Below are positions 18,134 to 26,097 of a stretch of 64,000 nucleotides of DNA, one piece after another; the stretch's first letter is position 1; each line of letters begins with the position of its first letter. A program made the position numbers and the translations under genes. The stretch is taken from assembly GCF_021206925.1 (NCBI RefSeq), contig NZ_JAJPRF010000001.1, positions 455,425-519,424 on the forward strand. The letters are read 5' to 3'. Under the pieces are notes generated by a model. It was not told the DNA's origin, made no database searches, and saw only the letters and a list, made by a program, of their open reading frames with translations. This DNA is from Rhodoflexus caldus. GTDB lineage: Bacteria > Bacteroidota > Bacteroidia > Cytophagales > Thermoflexibacteraceae.

Positions 18134-21100
18134 TTACCTCATTACGGCAAGTCTGCCGGTAAATGCGGTTTGCTCTTTTTCGGCGGTTAATGTCTCTACC
18201 GTAATCCGATACATGTAGATGCCTTTGGCAAGCGTGCGCACCGTTGCGTCAAACCCTTCCCAAATCAGTTCTACCTGCTCATTTCTTACATTGTACAGGT
18301 CTGTTTGTTGTTGCATGATTTGCCTGCCTGTCAATTCATAAACGGCAACCGTTACCTTAAAATCCGCCCCGATGCGGTTGTGCGTAAATTGCCAACGCAC
18401 TTGGTCAGTTGCTGCCGTTACGGGGTTCGGATATACTTTGGTATTGTCCAAACGCAGCGGGTCTTCCTCCACCACAAAGCGAATTTCAGCTTCGGCGGGG
18501 TTATTGTGCACGTCCCAAGCCTTTACCCGCAGGGTGTGTTCTCCCTTGGCGAGGTCGTGCAGCGGAAACCGCAGGCTGCCGCGCCGCGAATCGTCCAAGG
18601 CAGCGCGATAAAATCTGTTCAACAGGAAAACTTGCTGCCCGTCCAGCGTAGCGGTAATGTCTTGACCAATACCCATACTGCTGATATTGATACCTGTATC
18701 ATCCTGCAAAAAAGCCAGTAACTCTGTATCAGACCGCGTGCGCCCACCGTTTTGAAACTGCTCGTTGTCCATAAACAACCTGATTTGCGGCGGTGTATTA
18801 TCCGATACAACCGTTGTTGCAGTGCCTCCCACGGTGATATTCCATGCACCGACAGCGTCGGTATTGCGGGCGGCATCCATCGCATAGGCACTAATGCGCC
18901 CCTGCCCGAAGGCATAGTTGATGTTTTTAGGCATGGTGAACTGCACGGCAAACCGCCCCTGACGCACGCTCACTTCTCCGCGGAACAGTGCAGCGGGTCT
19001 GTCGCGATAAACGGCAGGCGCATCCTCATCGCCAAGCGTTTGCAACTCAAATTCCTTTTCCAGCACTTCTATTTGCAGCGTACCGTTAAAATTCGCATCT
19101 AACATGCCCTGCCTTCTGATTTCGCCTGCAAGTGTAACATTGGCCAGCGCTTTGAGCGTATCGGGAGCATTTGTCAGCACAATTTCTTGGGCAGGATAGG
19201 CAAGGCGCATGGAGGGGTCGCCCAGCAGCGCAAAGTTCCGATTGACTACGCCATTCACGCTGTTGTTTTTGGTTTGTCGCTGAATGTCGCCAAGCCGTGG
19301 CATCGTGCCGTTCACGGGTGTAAACGCCGCATTGTAAAATGCTTCATTGAGGATAAAATTCGTACTCGAGAAAACAGGTCGCGTAGTGGTAACTAAGGCA
19401 ATCGCCCCTCCGCGTGGATTGAGCAATGCAAATTCTGCCCCCGAAGTAAGAAAAGGGTTGTCATAACGGCCAAATTCGCAGGTAGCCGTTATCATCAGCG
19501 GCAAACGGTCGTAGTTTGTCCAGTTGTTAATTTGTACCACATCCAACACTGCCTCCGATGCCCAGCCCGTTTCCGAACCGTGTCCGGTATAGTTTACCAT
19601 CAGCGCGCCATCGGCAATTTGTTGGTTGAGCGCATCGCGTGCTGCCGGCGAGCGCCGCCCCGTAGGTGTGGCCACTTGGGGGAAGGCATCAATGTAAACT
19701 TTCTGTACCTGAAAATTGCGGCCGCGCCGCTGTGCCAACGACGAAAGTTGTTCGCTGTCTGCCAAATGGATATTGAAATCGCCGTCATCGGCTACGAACA
19801 CAAGGCGACTGCGCCAGTTGCCCAATGCGGCGGCAGTGGTGTAATGTATCAGTTTATCAACCATTGCGGCTGCCTCGCGGGCTGTTTTGGCAGGCAGGCG
19901 ACCCACGCCTATTTCCATGTTATACACGCTGCCGAAATCTTCTTCCCATTCGCCCTCGTGCTCATCAAAAAAACCGAAGTAATCGTCTGACGAAAAACTG
20001 AAAATAGGGTGCAGCGACTCATACGACTCGTACACGGGGACAAAGTTCGTATTGTTCGGGTTTCGGTCTTTGTAGTCATAAGAGGCATCGCCAAACAGCA
20101 GCAGGTATTTCAGGCGGCTTTGCGGTTGCAGGTAGCGCAGTCGGGCAAAGTCGCGGATGGCGGTCAGGTCTTTTCGCCCCGAGGCAAACTCATTGTATAT
20201 CTGCGTGGTAGTTACTACTTCCACCGCCAGCCCGTCGTTCTGTTGACGAAATGCCGCCAGCCGTTGCGCTTCCGGCAGAAACTGGGGGGCTGTTACTATC
20301 AGCAAGTCGGGGTTAGTGACAGTACCGCGCAGGTTTTGCCGCGCTGATACGCCCGTAAAACGCGGCTCCGGCAGACCTTCCATGCGAAAAAGGGCGTACT
20401 CGCGCAGTTGCAACTGGGGATTGGCAACACTAAAAATTGCCTCGTTGCCCGCATTGCGCAATGCAATTGTTTGCGGGGCGGCAAAGTTGGTAACATCCCA
20501 AACTTGTAAGTCGGCCGTGGCATTGGCTATGCGAAAAGTGCTTGCCCTTTGCTCCGCCGCTGCAAACGACCGAAAAAAAGTGGCGTTGTCATACAGTTGC
20601 AGGCGGCGCTGAAAATTAAGCGACACGTAGTCCAAATGCCCAAAAGCTGCGTTGTTTCCTGCCCTGTCGTAGCGAATACGTACTGCGAATTCATTGTTGG
20701 CAGGCGTGGCGGCAGGTATGATATTAAAAGTTGCTTCGGCAATAGTTCCGCGGCGCGCATAGGTAGAAATAGGTACGGCACCTATGCGACGGCTGCCCAG
20801 TTCTTGCCCGTTCAGTTGCCAGATAAACGAGGTTTCCGTGGCAGATTGCGCCATCACGGCCGACTGCACTTGTACCGCTGTGCCGCTTACCCACCCCGTG
20901 GCAGGAAAGCGCAGCGTATGTTCGGTCAGGAAGTCAAAACGTTCGCCAAACCAACGCCGCCCCGAATTGACGATGTTAAACTCGTCTTTTTCGTAGTACA
21001 GAAATTCCTGAAACTCTGTAATGGCATTACCCGATTCGGGGGCAGGGCTTTGTTGGCTGATGCGTCGGCCGTTAACGCTGCCGATAATAAGGAAACAATA

Positions 21101-21505
21101 ATTCAGGTCGTCGTAAAGGTTTTTTTCATGTTGCAGCAGGCGGCGGTTGCGGTCGGCAGTAATCTTGTCCGCTCCCTGCGCATAAAACAGAATGAAGTCT
21201 TCTGCATCAAATCTGCCGTCCTGTTCGCCCTGTACGTAGATAGCAAGCTCGGTTAATGGGGAGCGTGGCGCACTGTTGGCCTGTGGTAACATGCCGCCCT
21301 CGCTACTGAAAATCTGAATCCGTCGCGGGTCTATCTCTGCGGCATTGATACCCATAGACGTTAAAAATGCCCGATTGATGCGATAGATTCCGGTTTTAGG
21401 AATTGCCATGCGATAGCTGTTGCCACCGGCAAGAGGCTGTGCGTTTGCACAGAAGCCCGCAACGGCAACAACAAGAACGATGAACAGCAAAAAAAATCGG
21501 TTCAT
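18134..21505 (-). CDS. porU: PorU, type IX secretion C-terminal signal peptidase (sortase)
   Basis: This 1123-residue protein has a signal peptide (first 22 residues, ending FCANA) and a long N-terminal beta-rich region. The C25 (gingipain-type) cysteine protease domain at about 400-760 holds the catalytic His642 in NYTGHGSETGW and Cys676 in TATCEFGRYDNP. Ig-like and C-terminal domains follow (YPNPVTAATDQVRW near 1025, GIYMYRITVE near 1100). PorU removes the C-terminal signal of T9SS cargo at the cell surface and attaches the cargo to a lipid anchor. Length and residue spacing fit known PorU proteins. It implies a full T9SS elsewhere in the genome. Confidence 0.95.
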   Translation of the reverse strand: MNRFFLLFIVLVVAVAGFCANAQPLAGGNSYRMAIPKTGIYRINRAFLTSMGINAAEIDPRRIQIFSSEGGMLPQANSAPRSPLTELAIYVQGEQDGRFDAEDFILFYAQGADKITADRNRRLLQHEKNLYDDLNYCFLIIGSVNGRRISQQSPAPESGNAITEFQEFLYYEKDEFNIVNSGRRWFGERFDFLTEHTLRFPATGWVSGTAVQVQSAVMAQSATETSFIWQLNGQELGSRRIGAVPISTYARRGTIAEATFNIIPAATPANNEFAVRIRYDRAGNNAAFGHLDYVSLNFQRRLQLYDNATFFRSFAAAEQRASTFRIANATADLQVWDVTNFAAPQTIALRNAGNEAIFSVANPQLQLREYALFRMEGLPEPRFTGVSARQNLRGTVTNPDLLIVTAPQFLPEAQRLAAFRQQNDGLAVEVVTTTQIYNEFASGRKDLTAIRDFARLRYLQPQSRLKYLLLFGDASYDYKDRNPNNTNFVPVYESYESLHPIFSFSSDDYFGFFDEHEGEWEEDFGSVYNMEIGVGRLPAKTAREAAAMVDKLIHYTTAAALGNWRSRLVFVADDGDFNIHLADSEQLSSLAQRRGRNFQVQKVYIDAFPQVATPTGRRSPAARDALNQQIADGALMVNYTGHGSETGWASEAVLDVVQINNWTNYDRLPLMITATCEFGRYDNPFLTSGAEFALLNPRGGAIALVTTTRPVFSSTNFILNEAFYNAAFTPVNGTMPRLGDIQRQTKNNSVNGVVNRNFALLGDPSMRLAYPAQEIVLTNAPDTLKALANVTLAGEIRRQGMLDANFNGTLQIEVLEKEFELQTLGDEDAPAVYRDRPAALFRGEVSVRQGRFAVQFTMPKNINYAFGQGRISAYAMDAARNTDAVGAWNITVGGTATTVVSDNTPPQIRLFMDNEQFQNGGRTRSDTELLAFLQDDTGINISSMGIGQDITATLDGQQVFLLNRFYRAALDDSRRGSLRFPLHDLAKGEHTLRVKAWDVHNNPAEAEIRFVVEEDPLRLDNTKVYPNPVTAATDQVRWQFTHNRIGADFKVTVAVYELTGRQIMQQQTDLYNVRNEQVELIWEGFDATVRTLAKGIYMYRITVETLTAEKEQTAFTGRLAVMR

Positions 21506-21528
21506 GGATGAACATAGCTTGGTTTGTT

Positions 21529-21536
21529 CAAATTTA
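21529..21536 (-). promoter_or_regulatory. Candidate -7 element of porU
   Basis: On the minus strand TAAATTTG matches the Bacteroidota TAnnTTTG -7 consensus 24 bp before the porU ATG. The -33 position falls in the T tract of the preceding small-RNA terminator and lacks TTTG. Confidence 0.5.
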
Positions 21537-21554
21537 CACCGATAATGTCAAGAT

Positions 21555-21652
21555 AAAAAAAGAACCTGCTCTCAGGGAGGGCAGGCTCTACAGCTTTAAC
21601 AATTAAACCAAATAATCCTTAAAAAATGTCGAATCTTGTTCTTCAACTCTCT
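21555..21652 (-). ncRNA. Putative small RNA gene, copy 1 (porU-proximal)
   Basis: The minus strand has a -7-like TACATTTG (21659-21666), about 98 nt of transcript, and a strong Rho-independent terminator: stem 21581-21589 with 21561-21569, one G-U pair, then seven T residues. Near the 5' end a second hairpin is formed by GTTGAA and TTCGAC. The 335-bp distant copy at 21890-21987 shares nearly every base, and its differences keep both stems paired (G-C for G-U, U-A for U-G). Conserved stems and the lack of an ATG suggest a structured RNA. A TTG-started 16-codon frame also exists, so a leader peptide is a weaker option. The family is not recognised. Confidence 0.6.
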
Positions 21653-21695
21653 CTGGTGCAAATGTAGACAATCCTACAATACGATTTTCAGCTAT

Positions 21696-21720
21696 TCGAC
21701 GAAACGGGCGTTTTATCCGA
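21696..21720. repeat. 25-bp repeat A of small-RNA copy 1
   Basis: TCGACGAAACGGGCGTTTTATCCGA-type repeat unit (key parts CGAYGAAAC, GGC, ATCCGA) located just upstream of the copy-1 promoter. It matches repeats at 21739-21763, 22031-22055 and 22073-22095. It is a likely protein-binding site. Confidence 0.6.
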
Positions 21721-21738
21721 TGAACCTTCTAAGAAAAA

Positions 21739-21763
21739 TCGATGAAACAGGCATTTTATCCGA
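21739..21763. repeat. 25-bp repeat B of small-RNA copy 1
   Basis: The second unit of the same motif (CGATGAAAC, AGGC, ATTTTATCCGA) starts 43 bp from repeat A, about four helical turns, which would place both on the same face of DNA. Confidence 0.6.
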
Positions 21764-21889
21764 TTTCGATAAAAGGTGCATTTACCCTAAGCCCCGTTTT
21801 GTGCCTGCATCCTCAACAAATTTGGTGCTGTATAAGCCGTGTTTCGTCGTTGTCCAATATTGATTTTGTACAAGTTGATACGCGAGCAT

Positions 21890-21987
21890 AAAAAAAGAGC
21901 CTGCTCTCAGGGAGGGCAGGCTCTACAGCTTTAACAATTAAACCAAATAATCCTTAAAAAATGTTGAATCTTGTTCTTCAACTCTCT
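21890..21987 (-). ncRNA. Putative small RNA gene, copy 2 (distal)
   Basis: This is a near-identical duplicate of the 21555-21652 element, 335 bp upstream on the minus strand. The -7-like element is TACCTTCG (21994-22001), weaker than in copy 1. The 5' hairpin (GTTGAA/TTCAAC) and terminator stem (AGAGCCTGC/GCAGGCTCT, then seven T) are both perfect. Terminators end each unit, so the two would be separate short transcripts rather than one array. No protein gene lies between the copies. Confidence 0.6.
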
Positions 21988-22030
21988 CTGGTGCGAAGGT
22001 AAGCAATCCAACAATACAATTTTTAACTAT

Positions 22031-22055
22031 TCGATGAAACAGGCGATTTTTCCGA
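22031..22055. repeat. 25-bp repeat A of small-RNA copy 2
   Basis: Unit of the CGATGAAACAGGC...TCCGA motif, 30 bp upstream of the copy-2 -7 element, in the same relative place as 21696-21720 for copy 1. Confidence 0.6.
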
Positions 22056-22072
22056 CGAAGTCCTCAAAAAGC

Positions 22073-22095
22073 CGATAAAACGGCCATTTTCCCGA
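22073..22095. repeat. 25-bp repeat B of small-RNA copy 2
   Basis: The most diverged unit (CGATAAAACGGCC...CCCGA), 42 bp from repeat A of the same copy. It overlaps the region just past the stop codon of the acyl-CoA dehydrogenase gene (stop at 22113). Confidence 0.5.
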
Positions 22096-22112
22096 TTTTT
22101 ATCGGGGATGAA

Positions 22113-23252
22113 TTATTTCAAAAGTCCGCGGGAAATTACAATTTTCTGAATCTCGGAAGTGCCCTCATAAATTTGGGTAATCTTCGCATCGCGCATCAGA
22201 CGCTCTACGTGGAACTCCTTCACGTAGCCGTAGCCGCCGTGGATTTGTACCGCTTCTGTGGTAACATCCATTGCTACCTGCGAAGCAAAGAGTTTCGCCA
22301 TTGCACTTGCATGTGCATAGTCGGCGTGCTCATCTTTCAGATAAGCCGCTTTGAGGCAAAGCAGGCGTGCCGCTTCTATCTGAGTAGCCATATCGGCGAG
22401 CTTAAAGGCAATCGCCTGATGTTTATGAATTTCCTGACCAAAGGCTTTGCGCTCTTTGGAGTATTTCAGTGCCAATTCGTAAGCACCGGAAGCAATGCCC
22501 AATGCTTGTGCGGCAATACCGATACGCCCGCCGTTGAGTGTTTCCATGGCAAAAGTGAACCCGAACCCGTCTTCGCCGATGCGGTTTGCTTTGGGCACTT
22601 TTACGTCGGTAAACATCAGCGAGTGGGTATCTGAACCGCGGATGCCGAGTTTGTTCTCTTTTTTGCCAACCACAAAACCGGGCGTATCGCGCTCCACAAT
22701 CAGCGCATTAATCCCTTTGTGTCTTTTTTCGGGATAAGTTTGTGCAATCACAATGTAAACAGAGGCGCTGTTGCCGTTGGTAATCCAGTTTTTAGTACCG
22801 TTGAGCAGGTAATAGTCGCCCATGTCAATGGCTGTGGTGCGCTGGCTGGTTGCATCGCTGCCCGCTTCAGGCTCTGAAAGGCAAAACGCACCGATGATTT
22901 CTCCTTTTGCCAGACGCGGAAGGTACTTGCGCTTTTGCTCTTCGGTACCGAAAGTTTCCAACCCCCAGCAAACAAGCGAATTGTTTACCGACATACATAC
23001 CGAAGCGGAAGCATCTACTTTGGAAATTTCTTCCATAGCCAGCACATACGAAATCGTATCCATGCCGCTGCCCCCGTATTCGGGCGACACCATCATACCC
23101 ATAAAACCTAACTCTCCCATTTTTTTGATTTGCTCGGCAGGGAAAATCTGGTGCTCATCGCGTTCAATTACACCCGGCAGCAATTCGGTTTGTGCAAACT
23201 CACGTGCAGCCTGCCGCACAGCCAGGTGCTCTTCTGTCAGTTGAAAATTCAT
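22113..23252 (-). CDS. Acyl-CoA dehydrogenase (short-chain type)
   Basis: This 379-residue flavoenzyme carries out alpha-beta dehydrogenation of acyl-CoA in fatty-acid or branched amino-acid breakdown. The family signatures are clear: GAFCLSEPEAGSDA (FAD and substrate binding), the C-terminal QIHGGYGYVKEFHVERLMRD, and the catalytic Glu in IYEGTSEIQKIVISR. The length is standard. It resembles butyryl-CoA dehydrogenases, but chain-length preference cannot be read. It stands alone, with the tandem small-RNA locus downstream and TerC divergent upstream. Confidence 0.95.
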   Translation of the reverse strand: MNFQLTEEHLAVRQAAREFAQTELLPGVIERDEHQIFPAEQIKKMGELGFMGMMVSPEYGGSGMDTISYVLAMEEISKVDASASVCMSVNNSLVCWGLETFGTEEQKRKYLPRLAKGEIIGAFCLSEPEAGSDATSQRTTAIDMGDYYLLNGTKNWITNGNSASVYIVIAQTYPEKRHKGINALIVERDTPGFVVGKKENKLGIRGSDTHSLMFTDVKVPKANRIGEDGFGFTFAMETLNGGRIGIAAQALGIASGAYELALKYSKERKAFGQEIHKHQAIAFKLADMATQIEAARLLCLKAAYLKDEHADYAHASAMAKLFASQVAMDVTTEAVQIHGGYGYVKEFHVERLMRDAKITQIYEGTSEIQKIVISRGLLK

Positions 23253-23445
23253 AATCTAAATGCTGTTTGGTTGGAGAAATATACGGCTTCAAATTTAGCG
23301 GCTTTTTTGCAGGAATCGGATATGTTTTACAAAAAAGTATGCGTGCATACCAATTACCTCTTGCAGCGGATTTTATTAAATCGGCCGCCATTTCTGCATT
23401 TCACATCAGTTCTCGTAAATTGCCGCGTTTTTCATCTGAAACACT

Positions 23446-24174
23446 ATGTTCGACGTATTGTTTACCTCCGAAGGCATCATCAGTTTGCTTACGCTGACTG
23501 CCCTTGAAATTGTTTTAGGCATTGATAACGTAATTTTTATTTCCATCATCGCTTCCCGACTGCCTGCCGCACAGCAACCAACAGGCAGAAGAGTGGGGCT
23601 GTTATCTGCCTTGGTTGTTCGCTTGCTGCTGCTTATGGTCGTGCAATGGATTATAGGGCTGAATGCAGACTTGTTTACCTTTATGGACATTGGATTCAGC
23701 GGAAAAGACCTGATTTTGATGGCCGGCGGCCTGTTTCTGATAGCCAAAAGCACCTCGGAGATTCACGCCAAAATGGAACACGCCGGCAAAACGGAAGACG
23801 AGCTAAAAAACACAATCACGGCCGGTTTTATGCTGGTTATGGCGCAAATCATTTTTGTGGATATTGTTTTTTCTTTTGACTCTATCCTGACCGCGATTGG
23901 CTTGGTAAAAGAAATCATCATTATGGCTATTGCCATTATTATTTCCATTGGCGTAATGGTAGCATTTGTAAACCAAATCAGCGAATACGTAGAACGCCAC
24001 CCCACGGTAAAAATGCTGGCACTGTCATTTCTGATTATGATTGGCGTATTGTTGGTTGCCGAAGGTTTAGATTTCCACTTTCCAAAGGGTTATGTGTACT
24101 TTGCAATGGCCTATTCCTTCATTGTAGAACTGCTCAATATTCGCTTGCGCAAAAAAAGCGGCGCAAAGTTTTGA
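23446..24174 (+). CDS. TerC-family integral membrane protein (short form)
   Basis: This 242-residue protein has seven hydrophobic helices and the paired acidic signatures of TerC: TALEIVLGIDNVIFISI near residue 20 and IIFVDIVFSFDSILTAIGL near residue 140. TerC proteins act in metal (Mn) efflux or metalation of exported enzymes. A longer TerC homologue is encoded at 47346-48479. The rpsT promoter overlaps the end of this gene. Confidence 0.92.
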   Translation: MFDVLFTSEGIISLLTLTALEIVLGIDNVIFISIIASRLPAAQQPTGRRVGLLSALVVRLLLLMVVQWIIGLNADLFTFMDIGFSGKDLILMAGGLFLIAKSTSEIHAKMEHAGKTEDELKNTITAGFMLVMAQIIFVDIVFSFDSILTAIGLVKEIIIMAIAIIISIGVMVAFVNQISEYVERHPTVKMLALSFLIMIGVLLVAEGLDFHFPKGYVYFAMAYSFIVELLNIRLRKKSGAKF

Positions 24175-24200
24175 TAATAAGCAAACTACTTCTAATTTTG
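24170..24200 (+). promoter_or_regulatory. Promoter of rpsT
   Basis: TTTG (24170-24173), a 19-bp spacer and TAATTTTG (24193-24200) fit the Bacteroidota -33/-7 consensus. The -33 element overlaps the terC stop codon; the ATG of rpsT is 56 bp downstream of the -7. Confidence 0.75.
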
Positions 24201-24255
24201 CAGTCCTTATCGGAATTGCAACCAACCGTTTCTGACGATAAATATATTTTGAGCA

Positions 24256-24513
24256 ATGGCAAATCATAAGTCTGCATTAAAAAGAATTCGCTCTAACGAA
24301 ACTAAGCGTGCGCGCAATCGTTATCAGCATAAAACAACTCGCACCTTGATTAAGAATTTGCGTGCGATGAACAACAAGGAGGAAGCACAAGCTCTGCTGA
24401 AAGTTGTTTATTCCAAACTCGACCGTTTGGCTCGCAAAAACATCATCCATTGGAAGAAAGCTGCTAACAACAAGTCTAAACTGACTAAGTTTGTTGCTTC
24501 AATGGCTTCTTAA
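24256..24513 (+). CDS. rpsT: 30S ribosomal protein S20
   Basis: This 85-residue basic protein has the S20 signature MANHKSALKRIRSNETKRAR and the C-terminal KNIIHWKKAANNKSKLTKF. S20 is a helical-bundle protein that binds the 5' domain of 16S rRNA early in 30S assembly. It has its own consensus promoter overlapping the end of terC, and a hairpin terminator follows, so it is probably transcribed alone. Confidence 0.98.
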   Translation: MANHKSALKRIRSNETKRARNRYQHKTTRTLIKNLRAMNNKEEAQALLKVVYSKLDRLARKNIIHWKKAANNKSKLTKFVASMAS

Positions 24514-24543
24514 TTGAGCCTTCGTTCAAAAGAAATGAAAATC

Positions 24544-24566
24544 AGCCACCTTCAAGGTGGCTTTTC
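24544..24566 (+). terminator. Terminator after rpsT
   Basis: A 7-bp GC-rich stem (AGCCACC/GGTGGCT) and TTTTCTGTTT tail lie 30 bp after rpsT and overlap the region where nuoN should start (24579). If it works, nuoN depends on readthrough. Confidence 0.7.
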
Positions 24567-24578
24567 TGTTTACAGGCT

Positions 24579-25997
24579 GTGCAACTTTTCCCCGAAAATA
24601 TCACCCGCGACTTATGGCTGCTGTGGCCTGAAATAGCCGTAGCTGCACTGACAGTGGTTTTATTGATGATACAAACAGCTCTTGGCAAGCATCGCAGGCA
24701 GTGGTCATCGTGGGCTGTCGGTGTCGGATTGTCGGGTATATTAGCCGCCCTTGCCGCTCAACCTGTCGGCGAAACACAGGTGTTTTTCTCAGAAATGCTG
24801 CTGGCAAGTCCTTTGGTGTGGCAGTTCCATATGCTGTTAGTGAGCGGAACACTGCTAACCATGCTTCTGGGGCAGATTTTCCCGCCCAAACCATTTGCGG
24901 ATGACAGCAAACCCGAATATTACACTCTGCTCTGCGGTGCATTGCTTGGCTTGCTGCTGATGGTGCGTACGCAAAACCTGCTGATGCTGTTCATGGCGCT
25001 GGAAACGATTTCCATATGCAGCTACGGCCTTGTTTTTTTTGCTTCCGGAAAAAAAACGACAGAGGCAGGGGTAAAATATATTCTGTTCGGTATTTTCTCA
25101 AGCGCTCTCATGCTTTATGGCATTTCGTTGTGGTGGAGCGCAACAGGCAGTCTTTCTTTGGCGCAAGTTTCTTCCGATGTGCTGCCTGTGTGGGGGGCAA
25201 GGTTGGTTTTCCTGCTCATTTTGAGCGGACTGTTATTCAAAACTTCTGCCGTACCGTTTCACATCTGGACTCCCGATGTGTTGGAAGGAGCACCGCTGCC
25301 TGTTGCCGCCTTCTTTTCCGTTGTGCCCAAAGCGGGTGCATTGGCTGCTATTATGACGCTGCTCACACCCGCCACAAGTCAGCCGCAGGCGCTCTCAATG
25401 CTTTCGGTGCTTGCCATATTGGCCGTACTTACTTTGATTATAGGTACGCTGGCGGCTATTCGGCAGACCAATATGCGCCGTCTGATGGCATATTCGGCTA
25501 TTGCGCAGGCAGGTTTTATACTGGCCGCAGCAGTTGCAATGGCACCCACAGCATTAATTTACTATTTGTGGGTATATCTGGCGCTCAATTTTCTTGCCTT
25601 CGGTGTGATGGCATGGGTAGAGCCTGAACGGCAAAGTCAAGAGATTGGCGCATTTGCAGGGGTTGGCAAAGCAGCACCTACAGCAGGAGTTGCTATGTTG
25701 GTGGCAATGGCAGGTCTAATCGGCTTACCGCCTACGGCAGGTTTTGCCGCTAAATTACTGGTGTTTTCAGCACTTTGGCAGCAGTGGCAACAACTGCAAA
25801 GCACTTGGCTTATCCTGCTGTTTGTCAGCGGCTTATTTGCTACGGTGATTTCCGTTTACTTCTATTTCAAAGTTCCTTACCAAATGTTTTTCCGTGAAGG
25901 GCAAGTATTGCGCCGACTCTCTATTTTACAGCGATTGTGGCTGATAGTACTCTCCATAGCCGTTATTGCCCTGTTGGTACTGAACAATTTTCACTAA
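24579..25997 (+). CDS. nuoN: NADH-quinone oxidoreductase subunit N
   Basis: This 472-residue proton-pumping antiporter-like subunit of complex I has about 14 membrane helices. Family signatures include LLMLFMALETISICSYGLVF (TM5 glutamate), the TM7 lysine in LSGLLFKTSAVPFHIWTPDV, and RQTNMRRLMAYSAIAQAGF with the TM8 lysine region. The start is GTG at 24579; no in-frame ATG precedes the first helix. nuoN normally ends a nuo operon behind nuoM, but here the upstream gene is rpsT and the downstream gene is convergent, so it is separated from the rest of complex I. Confidence 0.93.
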   Translation: MQLFPENITRDLWLLWPEIAVAALTVVLLMIQTALGKHRRQWSSWAVGVGLSGILAALAAQPVGETQVFFSEMLLASPLVWQFHMLLVSGTLLTMLLGQIFPPKPFADDSKPEYYTLLCGALLGLLLMVRTQNLLMLFMALETISICSYGLVFFASGKKTTEAGVKYILFGIFSSALMLYGISLWWSATGSLSLAQVSSDVLPVWGARLVFLLILSGLLFKTSAVPFHIWTPDVLEGAPLPVAAFFSVVPKAGALAAIMTLLTPATSQPQALSMLSVLAILAVLTLIIGTLAAIRQTNMRRLMAYSAIAQAGFILAAAVAMAPTALIYYLWVYLALNFLAFGVMAWVEPERQSQEIGAFAGVGKAAPTAGVAMLVAMAGLIGLPPTAGFAAKLLVFSALWQQWQQLQSTWLILLFVSGLFATVISVYFYFKVPYQMFFREGQVLRRLSILQRLWLIVLSIAVIALLVLNNFH

Positions 25998-26097
25998 TTG
26001 GTGGTATTGGCAAACAGGCGCAGCGTTTTACCGCATTCGCCTACTCGCTGATTCATCAAATCTTGCATCCTACTTCCTAAATGTCGGTTTGTGCTGC

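Noticed and set aside
18372..21256. Long open frames on the plus strand opposite porU
   Set aside because: They run antisense through a clear protease gene with intact catalytic motifs, have no family signature and low-quality composition, so they are shadows of the GC-rich coding strand.
26000..26097. Possible tRNA or small RNA after nuoN
   Set aside because: No cloverleaf, no TTCRA-type T-loop and no CCA; just the gap between convergent genes.
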